NCBI GenBank assembly: GCA_964471825.1
Contig: CAYYKD010000043.1
Coordinates: forward strand, 1 to 27,019
From: CAYYKD01 sp964471825
GTDB lineage: Bacteria > Spirochaetota > GWE2-31-10 > CAYYKD01
DNA: 27,019 nt
Direction of reading: 5' to 3'
Of the stretch, positions 8,330 to 17,645 are shown one piece after another. The first letter of the stretch is position 1, and each line of letters starts with the position of its first letter. A model generated the notes under the pieces. The model ran no database searches, was not told where the DNA came from, and saw nothing but the letters and a program-made list of their open reading frames with translations. A program made the translations under genes and the position numbers.

Positions 8330-10235
8330 ATGAATAGGGAAGAGATACTTCAACAACAGTTATATGCACTGATAAATACTCAATCCAGCAGGTTAGTAAA
8401 AAAACGGTTTAAAGACCATAAGTTAATTTTTGGAGCTTATCAGCCAAGAGTAGTTTTTGGTGAGCCCCTAAAAATTTTCTTGGATCCATATACGTGTGGC
8501 TCAGCATTTCATCTTTATCATGAATTCTCCCATGTTAACTTATCACATCATAACATCCAAAATCATGTCGTAATTGATATAAATAAAAATGATCAATTAT
8601 CAAAAAATTTGCACAGACCGGATTTGTATACAAACTCTATATTTATAAATAAATTGATAAATGCGATGACTGATATACATATATACAGAAACAATAAGAA
8701 TAGCCACTTATATCCGCACTGTTTTAATGATGATGATCTTTACAATAGATACTTTCAATATTCACATAAAAATCAGATAAAAAATATAGATGGATTTATC
8801 TTTGAAATGATTGCTGTATTGAGTAATCCTTCTAAGTTTTTAGGTAAAACAAGCAGTAAATCGGTTGCATTTTTTTTTCAATCAATACTCGATGCATATA
8901 CACTTGAGAACTATGCTTCAGTTAAAAATGCTATTCTTGCATTTTTTAAGATAATTGCGGTTAATTTTAAAATAACTGATGAGAGTTTATTTAAGACTAA
9001 CAAATCGCTTATTAAAATGAGCGATGCATTACATCAGTTGCTGCAAGATAATTTTGAACTTCTAAACGAGATAGTGTATGAATTAAATACTCAAAAAAAA
9101 CATGATAACGATGTTAAAAAGCTGATAGATAATAAAATAAGTTCAATTGACAGTTCTATGAACAAAGATCGTTATAAAAATAATCAAAGTGAAGAATACG
9201 ACTATTGCTTTGACGGAATCCCAATTCTTGTTGATTTGTCCTACTTAGATATCGACTATAATAAAATTATTGATCTTGATTGGTTCGATGCTTGTGTGTC
9301 CTATAATTATTTCGCACCAACCACCACCGATACAAAAATTTAAAAAAGAAAAAAATATTTTTGAAAATGTAANNNNNNNNNNTAAAATTATTGATCTTGA
9401 TGTGTTAGTTAATCAGGGTGAGAACTATTATGTTAAAGAAACCCATGGAAGTAAATCTATTATTTCAGATCAAGGGGACAATATTGAAATTGATCGAGTG
9501 ACATTTTTACCTATAATTACGAAAAACATACAACTTATCAAGGTTCCGTTTAAACGAGTATATTTATTTATAAATAGTCCTTATTCCTTCATGAATGATG
9601 AGCATCATGAAGAAGATATTGATATGTTTAAAAAAACTATTTTTAGTACTATTGCACTCCTTCGCACTCATAACTGTGAGTGTATAGTAACTTTTAATAC
9701 TAATTACTACCTGACAGGAAGAATAAATAATGGAATAGCTAAGCTCGTTAACAATGCGTACCTTGAACACCAGAGGATGGTATGTTGCAAAAAAAAGACT
9801 GATTTTAATTATATAGCAGGCATGATAGATGAGTTTATAAAAGGTGTTAAGAATAGAGACTTGCTGAATGAATATAAACATGTAGATGCAGTAGAAACCA
9901 TGAGAGAAACTTCTAAAATAGATTTGAAGCGGATAGCAGGAGATTATATAATTTCAATTGAACATCATCAACAAAAATTTGAAATAGATCATGATGATTT
10001 GCTGATCTCGGTCTCTCCTAAGCCAAAGTCAGGGTTTAGATTGGTTGATGATTCACTTGTGAACAGACTTGATAAACTGTGCGGAAAATGTAATGTTTTA
10101 ACTTTCTGGATTGATGACAAAAAAGATGGATATATGCAATCAATACTTTCAAAGATGCTCTATTCAAGTAATGTAACCGTAAACCCTAATTTTACAGATA
10201 TTGAAGATGGCGTTATTGGCAAATTAAATCGTTAG
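8330..10235 (+). CDS. DUF2201-type metallopeptidase with vWA-like domain, operon 1 (split by assembly gap)
   Basis: As printed the gene is broken: frame 1 stops at 9343 and the rest resumes in another frame after the N run. A 19-base sequence (9262-9280) recurs at 9383-9401. Removing the 121 bases between equivalent points restores one frame of 594 aa, against 592 aa in the paralogue at 15110, and the joint (KIIDLD) aligns with FIDLD there. The gene is therefore probably intact in the organism. The N-terminal domain has His64-Glu-x-x-His68 with His73 (HExxHxxxxH) and a downstream TDIHIYRNN segment, as in DUF2201 putative metallopeptidases. The C-terminal domain is vWA-like, but its MIDAS is degenerate (NSPYS in place of DxSxS). 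It is probably the partner of the AAA+ ATPase 14 bases upstream. The start has AAGGAG. Confidence 0.85.
9262..9401. other. Scaffold gap flanked by a 19-bp direct duplication
   Basis: Ten Ns occupy 9373-9382. The sequence TAAAATTATTGATCTTGAT at 9262-9280 is repeated exactly at 9383-9401, directly after the gap. About 92 bases between them (9281-9372) have no counterpart in the paralogous gene. This is the pattern expected when two contigs that overlap, or carry an erroneous or strain-variant end, are joined without being merged. Confidence 0.85.
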
Positions 10236-10246
10236 AGGGGGACCTT

Positions 10247-11017
10247 ATGAAGAGATCTATTATATATGGCTGTGAAAAATTCAAGAAACATTTGCAGGGG
10301 GTATATGTTGATCAAAATCAGTTTACATATCTTATAGGTCAGAACAACACGCTGATTCCACTAGTTGGGGATAAAGGAAATAATTTTCATTATGTTGATT
10401 CCTTCATAAGAATGATAGATGAAAGACCGAAGTTGGTTTCAAACTCAGATTTTTCTCAAAATATAACACTTGATAGAGAGCTAAATATTGTTACTAAAGG
10501 TAAAATTGAAGTTATTCAGAAAAACATAGGTTGGGTTGTAAAGTATAACAGTGAAAAAATTGAATTATTAAAATATATTTTTTGTCTATATTACAATGAA
10601 AATTTCTTCATCATAAAAGGGATAAGACATGAAAATAAGATAATAACAATTTTTGGAACTTCCACTACACAAATAAACCGGTATTTTGACTATTATAATT
10701 ATGAAAAAGTAATAGAAGAAAATTTAAGCGTGTTTATGTCAACTGAACTTAACTGTCAATATTTAATTGAAAGCAAGGTTTATAAAAATTTAAAAGAACC
10801 TAACAAATATAGGTTTGCAATTGTTACAAAAGAAAAGAACGATGAATGGGTACTTAAAAAGGTTTTTATATTTCTTAACAATGAATTAGTTCGAAATTTT
10901 ATCTCATGCTGTTATTGGGGTGATCATGTAAGTATATTATTTGAGAATGTAGATAACCAGCTTGTAGTGGTAACAGAACAGGTTGATTTGCTATCTGATG
11001 ATGAAGATTGGGGTTGA
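10247..11017 (+). CDS. Third gene of AAA+ operon 1, ~255-aa protein of unknown function
   Basis: The product is 256 aa and has a paralogue in the same place of operon 2 (16890-17645). Shared features are the start (IIYGCEKF in one, RIYGCDHL in the other), a GVYVD/GVFVD strand, an RFA segment about two thirds along, and a C-terminal strand HVSILFEN/KISILFLN. Predicted structure is almost all beta strands, which suggests a beta-sandwich or propeller fragment. No signal peptide, membrane segment or catalytic motif is seen. The conserved position after the metallopeptidase-vWA gene suggests it is a core component, perhaps a target-recognition or adaptor subunit. A GAGGGGG ribosome site precedes the ATG, 11 bases after the previous stop. 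Confidence 0.8.
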   Translation: MKRSIIYGCEKFKKHLQGVYVDQNQFTYLIGQNNTLIPLVGDKGNNFHYVDSFIRMIDERPKLVSNSDFSQNITLDRELNIVTKGKIEVIQKNIGWVVKYNSEKIELLKYIFCLYYNENFFIIKGIRHENKIITIFGTSTTQINRYFDYYNYEKVIEENLSVFMSTELNCQYLIESKVYKNLKEPNKYRFAIVTKEKNDEWVLKKVFIFLNNELVRNFISCCYWGDHVSILFENVDNQLVVVTEQVDLLSDDEDWG

Positions 11018-11058
11018 TGTTTAATGGTAAACAAGAACAAAGTAAGAAGGGGGATAAG

Positions 11059-13074
11059 ATGAATGATATCATAACACAACAGGCAAATAAAGTTGTTTTT
11101 AAATTAAAAGAGTCAATAATTGCAGACGCGATTATAACTCATAGAGATGTAGATGTTGAGATAATTGATCGGTCAGAGGCTGCTTCCGGGGAATTATCAG
11201 ATGAAGACTCTACAATATACTATGGTTTTGAGGGTTATTATCACAAAGTAGTCTCTGGCAAAATGGTAGAAAAGTTCAAAATTGCCGGTGTAATTCACGC
11301 TTCTCATCATTATAAAAGTCACGATGATAATTATATTATCTTGCTAACAAGTGACAAAATTCATTATATTATTAATAATAGGGATTGTTTTGAACACTTT
11401 ATTAGCTATGATTTTAAATTTGATGGTCGTTATATTGGTTCTTTTATTAAAATGGGCAAATTTGAGATACACACAAGAGATGATGACGTTGATAAATTGA
11501 ATGTGTTTTCGGTTAACTTGTTAAATTTTCATGTTGAACAATGGTCTTTTCCTCATGTTGATCTTCTATATACAATTGGTGAAACTATATTCCAAAAAAA
11601 TAATGATGAGGTAATAATAAAACATAATGGAAAGCAGGTGGCAAAGTTTAACGATAACATTGTATATAGCCTTGATTTTGCGTATGAGACACTTATGATA
11701 TGTTTGCAAGACACTAAGCGTATTACTATCTATGACATAAAATCATGGTCAGTCTTGCACGATATGATCTCAGATTTTAATCACACAATACTAAGTGCTA
11801 AATATTTAAGGTTGTATTTTGGCGGAGAAATGATGGAAGTTATTTATGTAAAAAGTTTTTCAGAGATAGCTATCTATGAAGTGAATAGTCAACAAGAGTT
11901 ACTGCGGTTATCTGATGAGCAAAACTTGATGTTTTTTGAAGTATACGGTACCCTGGTCGCCCACCAATATGATCGTGGCGTTCAAAATATAAGCACATAT
12001 AATCTACTCACTCAAACGACCACAAATAGTTTTGAATATTCTACAAACGATAGTGTTAATAAGACAATTTATGGACTCAACATAAAAAATCATGTATTGA
12101 GTATTCGGCTAAATAGACATAGAGCTCTTCATCTTGATCTTGAAACATTGGCATTATCGTTTACAATTAATAAAGATACTCTTAGGAGTGATTATTGTGC
12201 TGAAAATCTAAGTATTAATACGGATTTCATTTATATATCTTCACTTAAAAAAATTACTGATAATTCTCCGGTTTTAAATCCCCTCTCCTCAAATTATAAA
12301 CACATATTATACTACTGCATCCAAGATAGTTTCTTATATTATATTAAGAAACACAAACTGATTGAGATCATAAAAATTGATTCATTGAATGATGTCCACT
12401 ACATAGATAATGATAAGGTTATCATTATAGCTTCTTCTGTAATTGAGTTACATAAGTTGACTGATGATGGATTGGAACTTCAACAGAGAATATCAAACAA
12501 GGAGTTGCTAAAGAACCCTGAGAATTACCTATTTGCATCTAGTTATATTGCAGAGGAAAATCTGTTATTTATGGGGACAAATAAAAGACATATCATCGCC
12601 ATGTCTTACAATAAAGCTAAAGGTCTACAATTATTAAAAATCATTAAAATGAGTGAGATTGAGGGTGATGAAAGGATCTACTGTATGGTTAGCCACAACA
12701 ATCTTTTGTTTGTTGGTACAGATAAGGGGCGATTGAGGGCATATTATAGAAATGGGCTTGAGCTTGTTGAGTTATTAGATGGTTTTGTTGATGGGACTCA
12801 CATTATAGCTAATCTGCTACTAGTTTCAAAAACAAATCACTTTTATCATCTTAATCCCGGCAGTAAGGAAATGCCTAATCTGAGGTTTAGAAAAAAAGGT
12901 AAAATAGCTTCACTGTCGGATGTTGAGAAAATATTTGATCAATCACCAAGCTATTTTATTGATATCTGTAGAGATGCTAGTAGATACATAGAAGTTGATA
13001 AGGCAATGAAGAAGATGGAGAGTTCCAAGAAATCAAACAATATTAAACTAAGATTATGTAACAAAGGAGCATAA
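11059..13074 (+). CDS. Large beta-propeller-like protein of operon 1
   Basis: The product is 671 aa from the ATG at 11059, which has a strong ribosome site (AGAAGGGGG, 11045-11053). An ATG at 11017 overlapping the previous stop (TGATG), or a TTG at 11008, would add 14 or 17 residues. Blade-like repeats recur, each with strands ending in a Tyr/His-x-hydrophobic turn: ITIYDIKSWSVLHD, IAIYEVNSQQELLRL, IELHKLTDDGLELQQ, LRAYYRNGLELVELL. This suggests a WD40-like or quinoprotein-like propeller, although canonical WD pairs are absent. The last 60 residues are charged and helical. There is no signal peptide, so it is probably cytoplasmic and may be a protein-binding platform. No counterpart of this length exists in operon 2. 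Confidence 0.8.
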   Translation: MNDIITQQANKVVFKLKESIIADAIITHRDVDVEIIDRSEAASGELSDEDSTIYYGFEGYYHKVVSGKMVEKFKIAGVIHASHHYKSHDDNYIILLTSDKIHYIINNRDCFEHFISYDFKFDGRYIGSFIKMGKFEIHTRDDDVDKLNVFSVNLLNFHVEQWSFPHVDLLYTIGETIFQKNNDEVIIKHNGKQVAKFNDNIVYSLDFAYETLMICLQDTKRITIYDIKSWSVLHDMISDFNHTILSAKYLRLYFGGEMMEVIYVKSFSEIAIYEVNSQQELLRLSDEQNLMFFEVYGTLVAHQYDRGVQNISTYNLLTQTTTNSFEYSTNDSVNKTIYGLNIKNHVLSIRLNRHRALHLDLETLALSFTINKDTLRSDYCAENLSINTDFIYISSLKKITDNSPVLNPLSSNYKHILYYCIQDSFLYYIKKHKLIEIIKIDSLNDVHYIDNDKVIIIASSVIELHKLTDDGLELQQRISNKELLKNPENYLFASSYIAEENLLFMGTNKRHIIAMSYNKAKGLQLLKIIKMSEIEGDERIYCMVSHNNLLFVGTDKGRLRAYYRNGLELVELLDGFVDGTHIIANLLLVSKTNHFYHLNPGSKEMPNLRFRKKGKIASLSDVEKIFDQSPSYFIDICRDASRYIEVDKAMKKMESSKKSNNIKLRLCNKGA

Positions 13075-13075
13075 T

Positions 13076-13909
13076 ATGTTATTAGAAAATAATAAACAAT
13101 GTTGGAGTTTTAAAGAAATTGACGAAGAATTGTTATTGATAATTGATCATTTACAGACTGAGTCCTTGTTGAATCTAGACTATCAAATGAAAATCAGCAA
13201 GGTTTCCTTACAATATGAACTTAAACTCTTGGATTTGAACAGAGAGAGGATATTGTTAAACGAAAAAATCAAACTGATCAAAAATGGGTTAACAGAGGAA
13301 GAGGCAGAAATTTTGTTGAAATCAGAGGCATTTCAGAGAAAAATTGAGAAAGAGTTAAGAGAAGAGGAGTTGGCATTAGAGGAACGCCAAATGAAGGTTG
13401 ATAAATATATTTTTGGAGAAAACGATCAAGAGGGCGTCACAATTGAAGATAAAAATTTTTTTGCAGAGGCACTTTCTATTAGAAAGCGACTATTACAACG
13501 GTATCATCCCGATGTTATCACTTTTCGTAATCCTGATTTAACTGAGGCACAAATAACTGAAATTTCAGAAAAAATTAAAGCTTTTCTAAGTATCACTCCT
13601 TTAAAAACTAAGCCGACAGTGGACGATGTGCTGGTCTTAAAATTAGAAGTAGAAAGAATCATCGGCTATGACCCCATAATTGAGAGTTTAGACGGAACAG
13701 TGGACAAACAAAAATATGAAGATCAGTATAAAGCAATTATAATAAAGAAGATGGCAGAACTTAAGATCTTGAAAGAAGAAAATCTCAATCTTCAACGGCT
13801 TTTATTGGATGGCATGTTTAACTTCGAGGAAGGTTTGAAGCGACAAATAATTATTATTGAAAATGAGTTAGAGGAATTGAAAGATGAATATAATCAATTA
13901 GCTGCTTAG
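13076..13909 (+). CDS. Coiled-coil protein with a J-domain-like HPD segment, operon 1
   Basis: The product is 277 aa. Residues about 30-112 are a long charged coiled coil. At 136-172 the segment IRKRLLQRYHPDVITF, followed by a loop and the helix EAQITEISEKIKAFL, matches helix II, the HPD motif (His144-Pro145-Asp146) and helix III of DnaJ J-domains. The tyrosine-rich start of helix I is not conserved. The C-terminus (about 212-275) is again coiled coil. J-domains recruit and stimulate Hsp70 (DnaK), so this may link the AAA+ module to chaperones. It starts two bases after the propeller gene, with AAAGGAG upstream. It is the last gene of operon 1, and no similar gene is present in operon 2. Confidence 0.78.
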   Translation: MLLENNKQCWSFKEIDEELLLIIDHLQTESLLNLDYQMKISKVSLQYELKLLDLNRERILLNEKIKLIKNGLTEEEAEILLKSEAFQRKIEKELREEELALEERQMKVDKYIFGENDQEGVTIEDKNFFAEALSIRKRLLQRYHPDVITFRNPDLTEAQITEISEKIKAFLSITPLKTKPTVDDVLVLKLEVERIIGYDPIIESLDGTVDKQKYEDQYKAIIIKKMAELKILKEENLNLQRLLLDGMFNFEEGLKRQIIIIENELEELKDEYNQLAA

Positions 13910-14010
13910 ACTTTAGTTTTTGTGAATATTATTTGATATAGAGTTCTGACTGTGACAACCAGAGCTGCCAACCTGATTTTTGTAAATATGCTCGAAAGTG
14001 TCATTAATAA

Positions 14011-14033
14011 TTATTACTAATTAATAGTAATAA
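14011..14033. promoter_or_regulatory. Perfect inverted repeat upstream of operon 2, possible enhancer site
   Basis: The arms TTATTACTA (14011-14019) and TAGTAATAA (14025-14033) are perfect with a 5-base spacer. The centre lies about 75 bases upstream of the -24 GG of the operon 2 sigma-54 promoter, a normal distance for a bacterial enhancer-binding protein site. It could also be part of a weak terminator for operon 1, but no T tract follows. Confidence 0.45.
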
Positions 14034-14094
14034 CTTGTTTTGTATCTTTTTGTTCTATACTATCAATAAACTAGTATTTGAGTTATAAATTTAT

Positions 14095-14110
14095 TGGCAC
14101 AACTGTTGCT
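14095..14110 (+). promoter_or_regulatory. Sigma-54 promoter of AAA+ operon 2
   Basis: The sequence TGGCACAACTGTTGCT matches the consensus TGGCACG-N4-TTGCW at all key positions except A for G at position 7, with GG and GC exactly 10 bases apart. It is the best promoter in the window. Transcription would begin near 14121, leaving a leader of about 93 bases. Confidence 0.92.
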
Positions 14111-14166
14111 TAATTAACTTCAATGATTATTGTCGTTTTTAATCCGCTTAAATTATCCTGAGTTTT

Positions 14167-14185
14167 TTAACTAATAATTAGTTAA
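14167..14185 (+). repeat. 19-bp palindrome in the leader of operon 2
   Basis: TTAACTAAT and ATTAGTTAA are perfect 9-base arms around a single A. The palindrome lies between the predicted start of transcription and the ribosome site (14204-14208). With a one-base centre it cannot form a tight hairpin without opening inner pairs, so a protein-binding operator is more likely than an RNA element. Confidence 0.4.
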
Positions 14186-14213
14186 TATATGATAAAAAAA
14201 TATGGAGGACTTT

Positions 14214-15113
14214 ATGAAGATCATTAAAACACATGAAGAAGAATTAGAAGCTTGGAATTGTTCGTCAAATTTGCAAATTCTAGCTGTAACCGGTATTCCT
14301 GGATTGGGTAAGAGTACAATGATTAAGAACTTTTGTCAAAAACGATTTGATTCAACAATGTATTTTAGTCCCACTTCGTCTACACTTAACCCCAATAATT
14401 TTTTTGCAATACCAAACATTTCTCTAAGTGCTAAAGAGAGATATGAAAAAACAGAAATATGCAAAACGCTCGTAGACAGTAATATTAAACGAATCGCCGT
14501 AATCATCGATGATGTGCAGGACATAATTTCTGATGACGGAATAAAGAACTTTACAGTAATTTTAAAGTCGCTAATAGAAGGTAAAATCCGTCTTACTCAC
14601 TCAGAATATGACTTTTCTGATAAAGAGATTAAAATTTGTATTATTTCAAATACTTTTAATAGATCTTCGTTAATGAAATTTTATAATTCCGGCTTTGTTT
14701 TGACGGCTGATATTAGAAGAAGAATTGATTTAAATATCATATTTGAATATGAATCAGAAAGGTATCTTGAGATCATAAAAGCTGAAATTGAAACATTTGC
14801 ACCTACTCGGGCTAAAGAAATCATTGAAAATGTAAACTGGGTATTGCTAATTGGCCTTGTTGACGATATACACAATCGCTTCTCTGATAATATTGATTTT
14901 CCTATGTGTATTACGCCGAAACATTGGGTAAACTTTTTGCTTCTTGCCTACAGTGCGAATTTAAATGATAAAAACATGTTAAAAGTTATTAAGTCAACAC
15001 TCGTAACTAATCGAAACACAGGTAGTTTACAAGAGAATGACATTATATCGATATTATGTCAGGATAAGAAAAGAAATATCTTCAATATTTTTATAAATCG
15101 AGATACAAAATGA
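14214..15113 (+). CDS. MoxR-like AAA+ ATPase, operon 2
   Basis: The product is 299 aa from the ATG at 14214. This start gives MKII as in the operon 1 paralogue and is preceded by GGAGG (14204-14208); an ATG at 14202 lies on top of that ribosome site and is unlikely. Walker A GIPGLGKST, the Walker B-like IAVIIDDVQD (again Asp-Asp), the sensor 1 Asn in IISNTF, the ADIRRRID arginines and the ITPKHW lid motif all match the paralogue, except that the sensor-2-like Arg is Lys here. It overlaps the next gene by four bases (ATGA), which implies tight translational coupling with the metallopeptidase-vWA subunit. It is driven by the sigma-54 promoter at 14095. Confidence 0.9.
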   Translation: MKIIKTHEEELEAWNCSSNLQILAVTGIPGLGKSTMIKNFCQKRFDSTMYFSPTSSTLNPNNFFAIPNISLSAKERYEKTEICKTLVDSNIKRIAVIIDDVQDIISDDGIKNFTVILKSLIEGKIRLTHSEYDFSDKEIKICIISNTFNRSSLMKFYNSGFVLTADIRRRIDLNIIFEYESERYLEIIKAEIETFAPTRAKEIIENVNWVLLIGLVDDIHNRFSDNIDFPMCITPKHWVNFLLLAYSANLNDKNMLKVIKSTLVTNRNTGSLQENDIISILCQDKKRNIFNIFINRDTK

Positions 15114-16888
15114 CAAGAGAAATGCTTTTAAAACGACAGTTAAATCATTTAATAAACACCAGTGGTAAAAAAAACATCAAGAAACAGTTTTTGGATTATA
15201 ATCTGCAACTGGGTAACTACACACCGAAGGTTTGTTTTACTGATGATAGGTTGGTTATATATGTAAATCCTGAAGTGAGTACCAGCGCATTTGATCTACA
15301 TCATGAGTTTAGTCATGTGGAGCTTGGACACAAAAATATAAATAAGGAGATCTTAGAAGATATTACTAATAGTGATGTGAAGCTAATGATATCATGTCCT
15401 CAGGTTACAATGAAAGCTGTTTTTTTTGAGAAACTGATCAACACATTCTGTGATATTCATGTTTATCGAAACAACAAAAAAAATTTATTACTACCTCATT
15501 GTTATTTTGATGACGATTTGTTTCTCAGGTTCTTTAATGCCTCTAAAAACCAGAGGTTTTTACCAACAGATTATTTTATGTTCGAAATGAATGCCTGCTT
15601 ATCAAATGAAAAGTTTTTAAAATATGCCATGTCAAGTACAAGACAACTCTATGAAAAAATATTAAAGAATTATACGCTAAATAACTATCAAAGTATCAAA
15701 AATGCATTGTTTACTATGATAAAAGCAATAGCACATACTCTTGGTGTTGATCTGCCCATAAAAAAAAGTCGGAAACTCACAGATATATTAAGTATCTTTA
15801 AAGATATTTTGTATCATAGTTTTAAGCTTACTAATCAATTAGTTTTTGAATTAAATAAGTATGAAGTAAATAATGATGCGAACGATATGCGAAAAAGGAT
15901 GATAGATGTATTTATTCACACATCAGAACGCTTAAATGGTCAACAACATAATTATGAGAGTGGTGGAATGTATGATTATTGCACCGATGGCATACCGATT
16001 TATGTTGACACTAATATGATTGAAATTGAGTATAATAACTTTATCGATCTTGATAAACATACTTCATTAGTTGATAATTACTTAATACACGAGCAACATG
16101 GCATAAAATCGATAATTTCGGATGATGGTGATGACATTGCTATAGATGAAACAACTTTTATGCCCGTGACAATAAAAAATATTCAAAGAACTAAAGTGGG
16201 GTTGAAGAGATTATATTTGTTTATTAACTGTCCATATTCATTTTTGAACGGCAATGGACTTAAGCCGCAGGATAAATTATATAAAGATACTATACTAATG
16301 TTGTTGTCCTTAGCAAAAAACAACAATATCGAGTTAACTATAGCATTTAACACCAACTATTACTTAACCGGAAAAATAAAAAATAGTGCCGGAAGTATTG
16401 TTAACAATGCATATTTAGAAAAACAGAGTATAATCTTTGTCAATAAAAAAAGTAATTATAACTATATCGCCAGGCAACTTGATATCTGGATGAATGAGAT
16501 TGTAAATCGGGAGCTTATTAAATATATACATACAGATGCACCCGAACCACTGTTTGAAGAATGTATCGATTATTTAAGTCAAACAGCCGGACATTTTGTC
16601 ATATCATTCGAAAAGTTCCAAAAATATTTTGATATTAATCATGATGCTATTCTTGTTAGCGTTTCTCCGACACCACCGCCGAAATATAGATTAAATGAAG
16701 ATACATTTGCAAAAAGATTATCAAGTATGTACAATAAGACAAATGTGTTAAATATTTGGGTTTCTAACCAAAACGATAACTACATTGAAAACATTATTGC
16801 GAATGTTACTCAGCCTAATCTAAATTTGCTCAATTCTGAATTAGGGGTTATAGAGATGGCAATTTTATCACGACTTAATGGAGGTTAA
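15110..16888 (+). CDS. DUF2201-type metallopeptidase with vWA-like domain, operon 2
   Basis: The product is 592 aa and intact. The N-terminal domain has His65-Glu66-x-x-His69 and His74 (HEFSHVELGH) and a later CDIHVYRNN segment with an Asp that may be a further ligand or structural residue. This layout fits the DUF2201 putative metallopeptidase domain. Residues about 360-592 form a vWA-like fold: first strand LYLFIN, then CPYS where DxSxS is expected, and later a strand ending FNTNYYLTG where FD is usual. The MIDAS metal site is thus probably lost, while the protease motif is kept. It is probably remodelled or recruited by the AAA+ ATPase whose gene it overlaps. The start is fixed by the ATGA overlap and by alignment with MNREE of the operon 1 copy. 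Confidence 0.88.
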   Translation: MTREMLLKRQLNHLINTSGKKNIKKQFLDYNLQLGNYTPKVCFTDDRLVIYVNPEVSTSAFDLHHEFSHVELGHKNINKEILEDITNSDVKLMISCPQVTMKAVFFEKLINTFCDIHVYRNNKKNLLLPHCYFDDDLFLRFFNASKNQRFLPTDYFMFEMNACLSNEKFLKYAMSSTRQLYEKILKNYTLNNYQSIKNALFTMIKAIAHTLGVDLPIKKSRKLTDILSIFKDILYHSFKLTNQLVFELNKYEVNNDANDMRKRMIDVFIHTSERLNGQQHNYESGGMYDYCTDGIPIYVDTNMIEIEYNNFIDLDKHTSLVDNYLIHEQHGIKSIISDDGDDIAIDETTFMPVTIKNIQRTKVGLKRLYLFINCPYSFLNGNGLKPQDKLYKDTILMLLSLAKNNNIELTIAFNTNYYLTGKIKNSAGSIVNNAYLEKQSIIFVNKKSNYNYIARQLDIWMNEIVNRELIKYIHTDAPEPLFEECIDYLSQTAGHFVISFEKFQKYFDINHDAILVSVSPTPPPKYRLNEDTFAKRLSSMYNKTNVLNIWVSNQNDNYIENIIANVTQPNLNLLNSELGVIEMAILSRLNGG

Positions 16889-16889
16889 T

Positions 16890-17645
16890 ATGTCTTACTC
16901 GCGCATATATGGTTGTGATCATTTGCAGAACGACATATCAGGGGTATTTGTAGACCGGTTTAATTATGTTTATTTAATCACTAAATATAATAGAATATCA
17001 TTAATTAAAGATCAAAAAAACAACTTCAAGCTTGATGAGTCAATAACTCGAGTTAACACAGAAAAAACATATAAACTAATGAGTACTAAGATGAAAAATA
17101 TCAAGCTTGATCACAACCTTGGTATCCTAGACGAACATTCTTTGATAAAAGTAATTCTATCAAACTTCTGCTGGATTGCTTTTAATAATACTATTTATGA
17201 AATATTTCTAAAAATAGAGAATATATGTAGCTATAATGACATATTTATAATAAGTGGAGTTGTTATGCATGATCCCGGATCACCAAGAATACTTACCATT
17301 ATCACTTCAGCTACCGAAACTTATAGATATGAGGATTATTACAGTGAGCAAATAGAGGTTGAGGTTATTACACCAAAGTCAAAAAATATAGTTTTTTTAC
17401 AGTCAAAATTAAATCTGAATAAAAATAAAAAAACTACTTATCGATTTGCAAAGTTAGTTAAACACGGAAAATTTATGTTTTTTGAAAAGGTCCTTATAAA
17501 TATTGATAATCCTAAAAAAATTTACGGTGCATGTTACCGAAGTAATAAAATAAGTATATTATTTTTGAATAATGATAATGAATTAACGATTTTGACTAAA
17601 AGTACAAATGAGATTTTGTTTGATTTGAAAAAGGAGGAATTATAA
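16890..17645 (+). CDS. Third gene of AAA+ operon 2, ~255-aa protein of unknown function
   Basis: The product is 251 aa from the ATG at 16890, which follows GGAGG (16880-16884) by six bases and sits one base after the previous stop. An ATG at 16878 overlaps that ribosome site and is less likely. It is the paralogue of the 10247-11017 product (shared IYGC, GVFVD and YRFA motifs and the KISILFLN C-terminal strand), with lower identity than the AAA+ and peptidase pairs. All-beta in character, no signal peptide. Its retention in both operons at the same position marks it as a core component of unknown biochemistry. Confidence 0.8.
   Translation: MSYSRIYGCDHLQNDISGVFVDRFNYVYLITKYNRISLIKDQKNNFKLDESITRVNTEKTYKLMSTKMKNIKLDHNLGILDEHSLIKVILSNFCWIAFNNTIYEIFLKIENICSYNDIFIISGVVMHDPGSPRILTIITSATETYRYEDYYSEQIEVEVITPKSKNIVFLQSKLNLNKNKKTTYRFAKLVKHGKFMFFEKVLINIDNPKKIYGACYRSNKISILFLNNDNELTILTKSTNEILFDLKKEEL

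Noticed and set aside
9270..9343. Separate short gene start in the second frame at the gap
   Set aside because: It is created by the duplicated contig end; the part after the gap aligns with the C-terminal half of the paralogous metallopeptidase-vWA gene.
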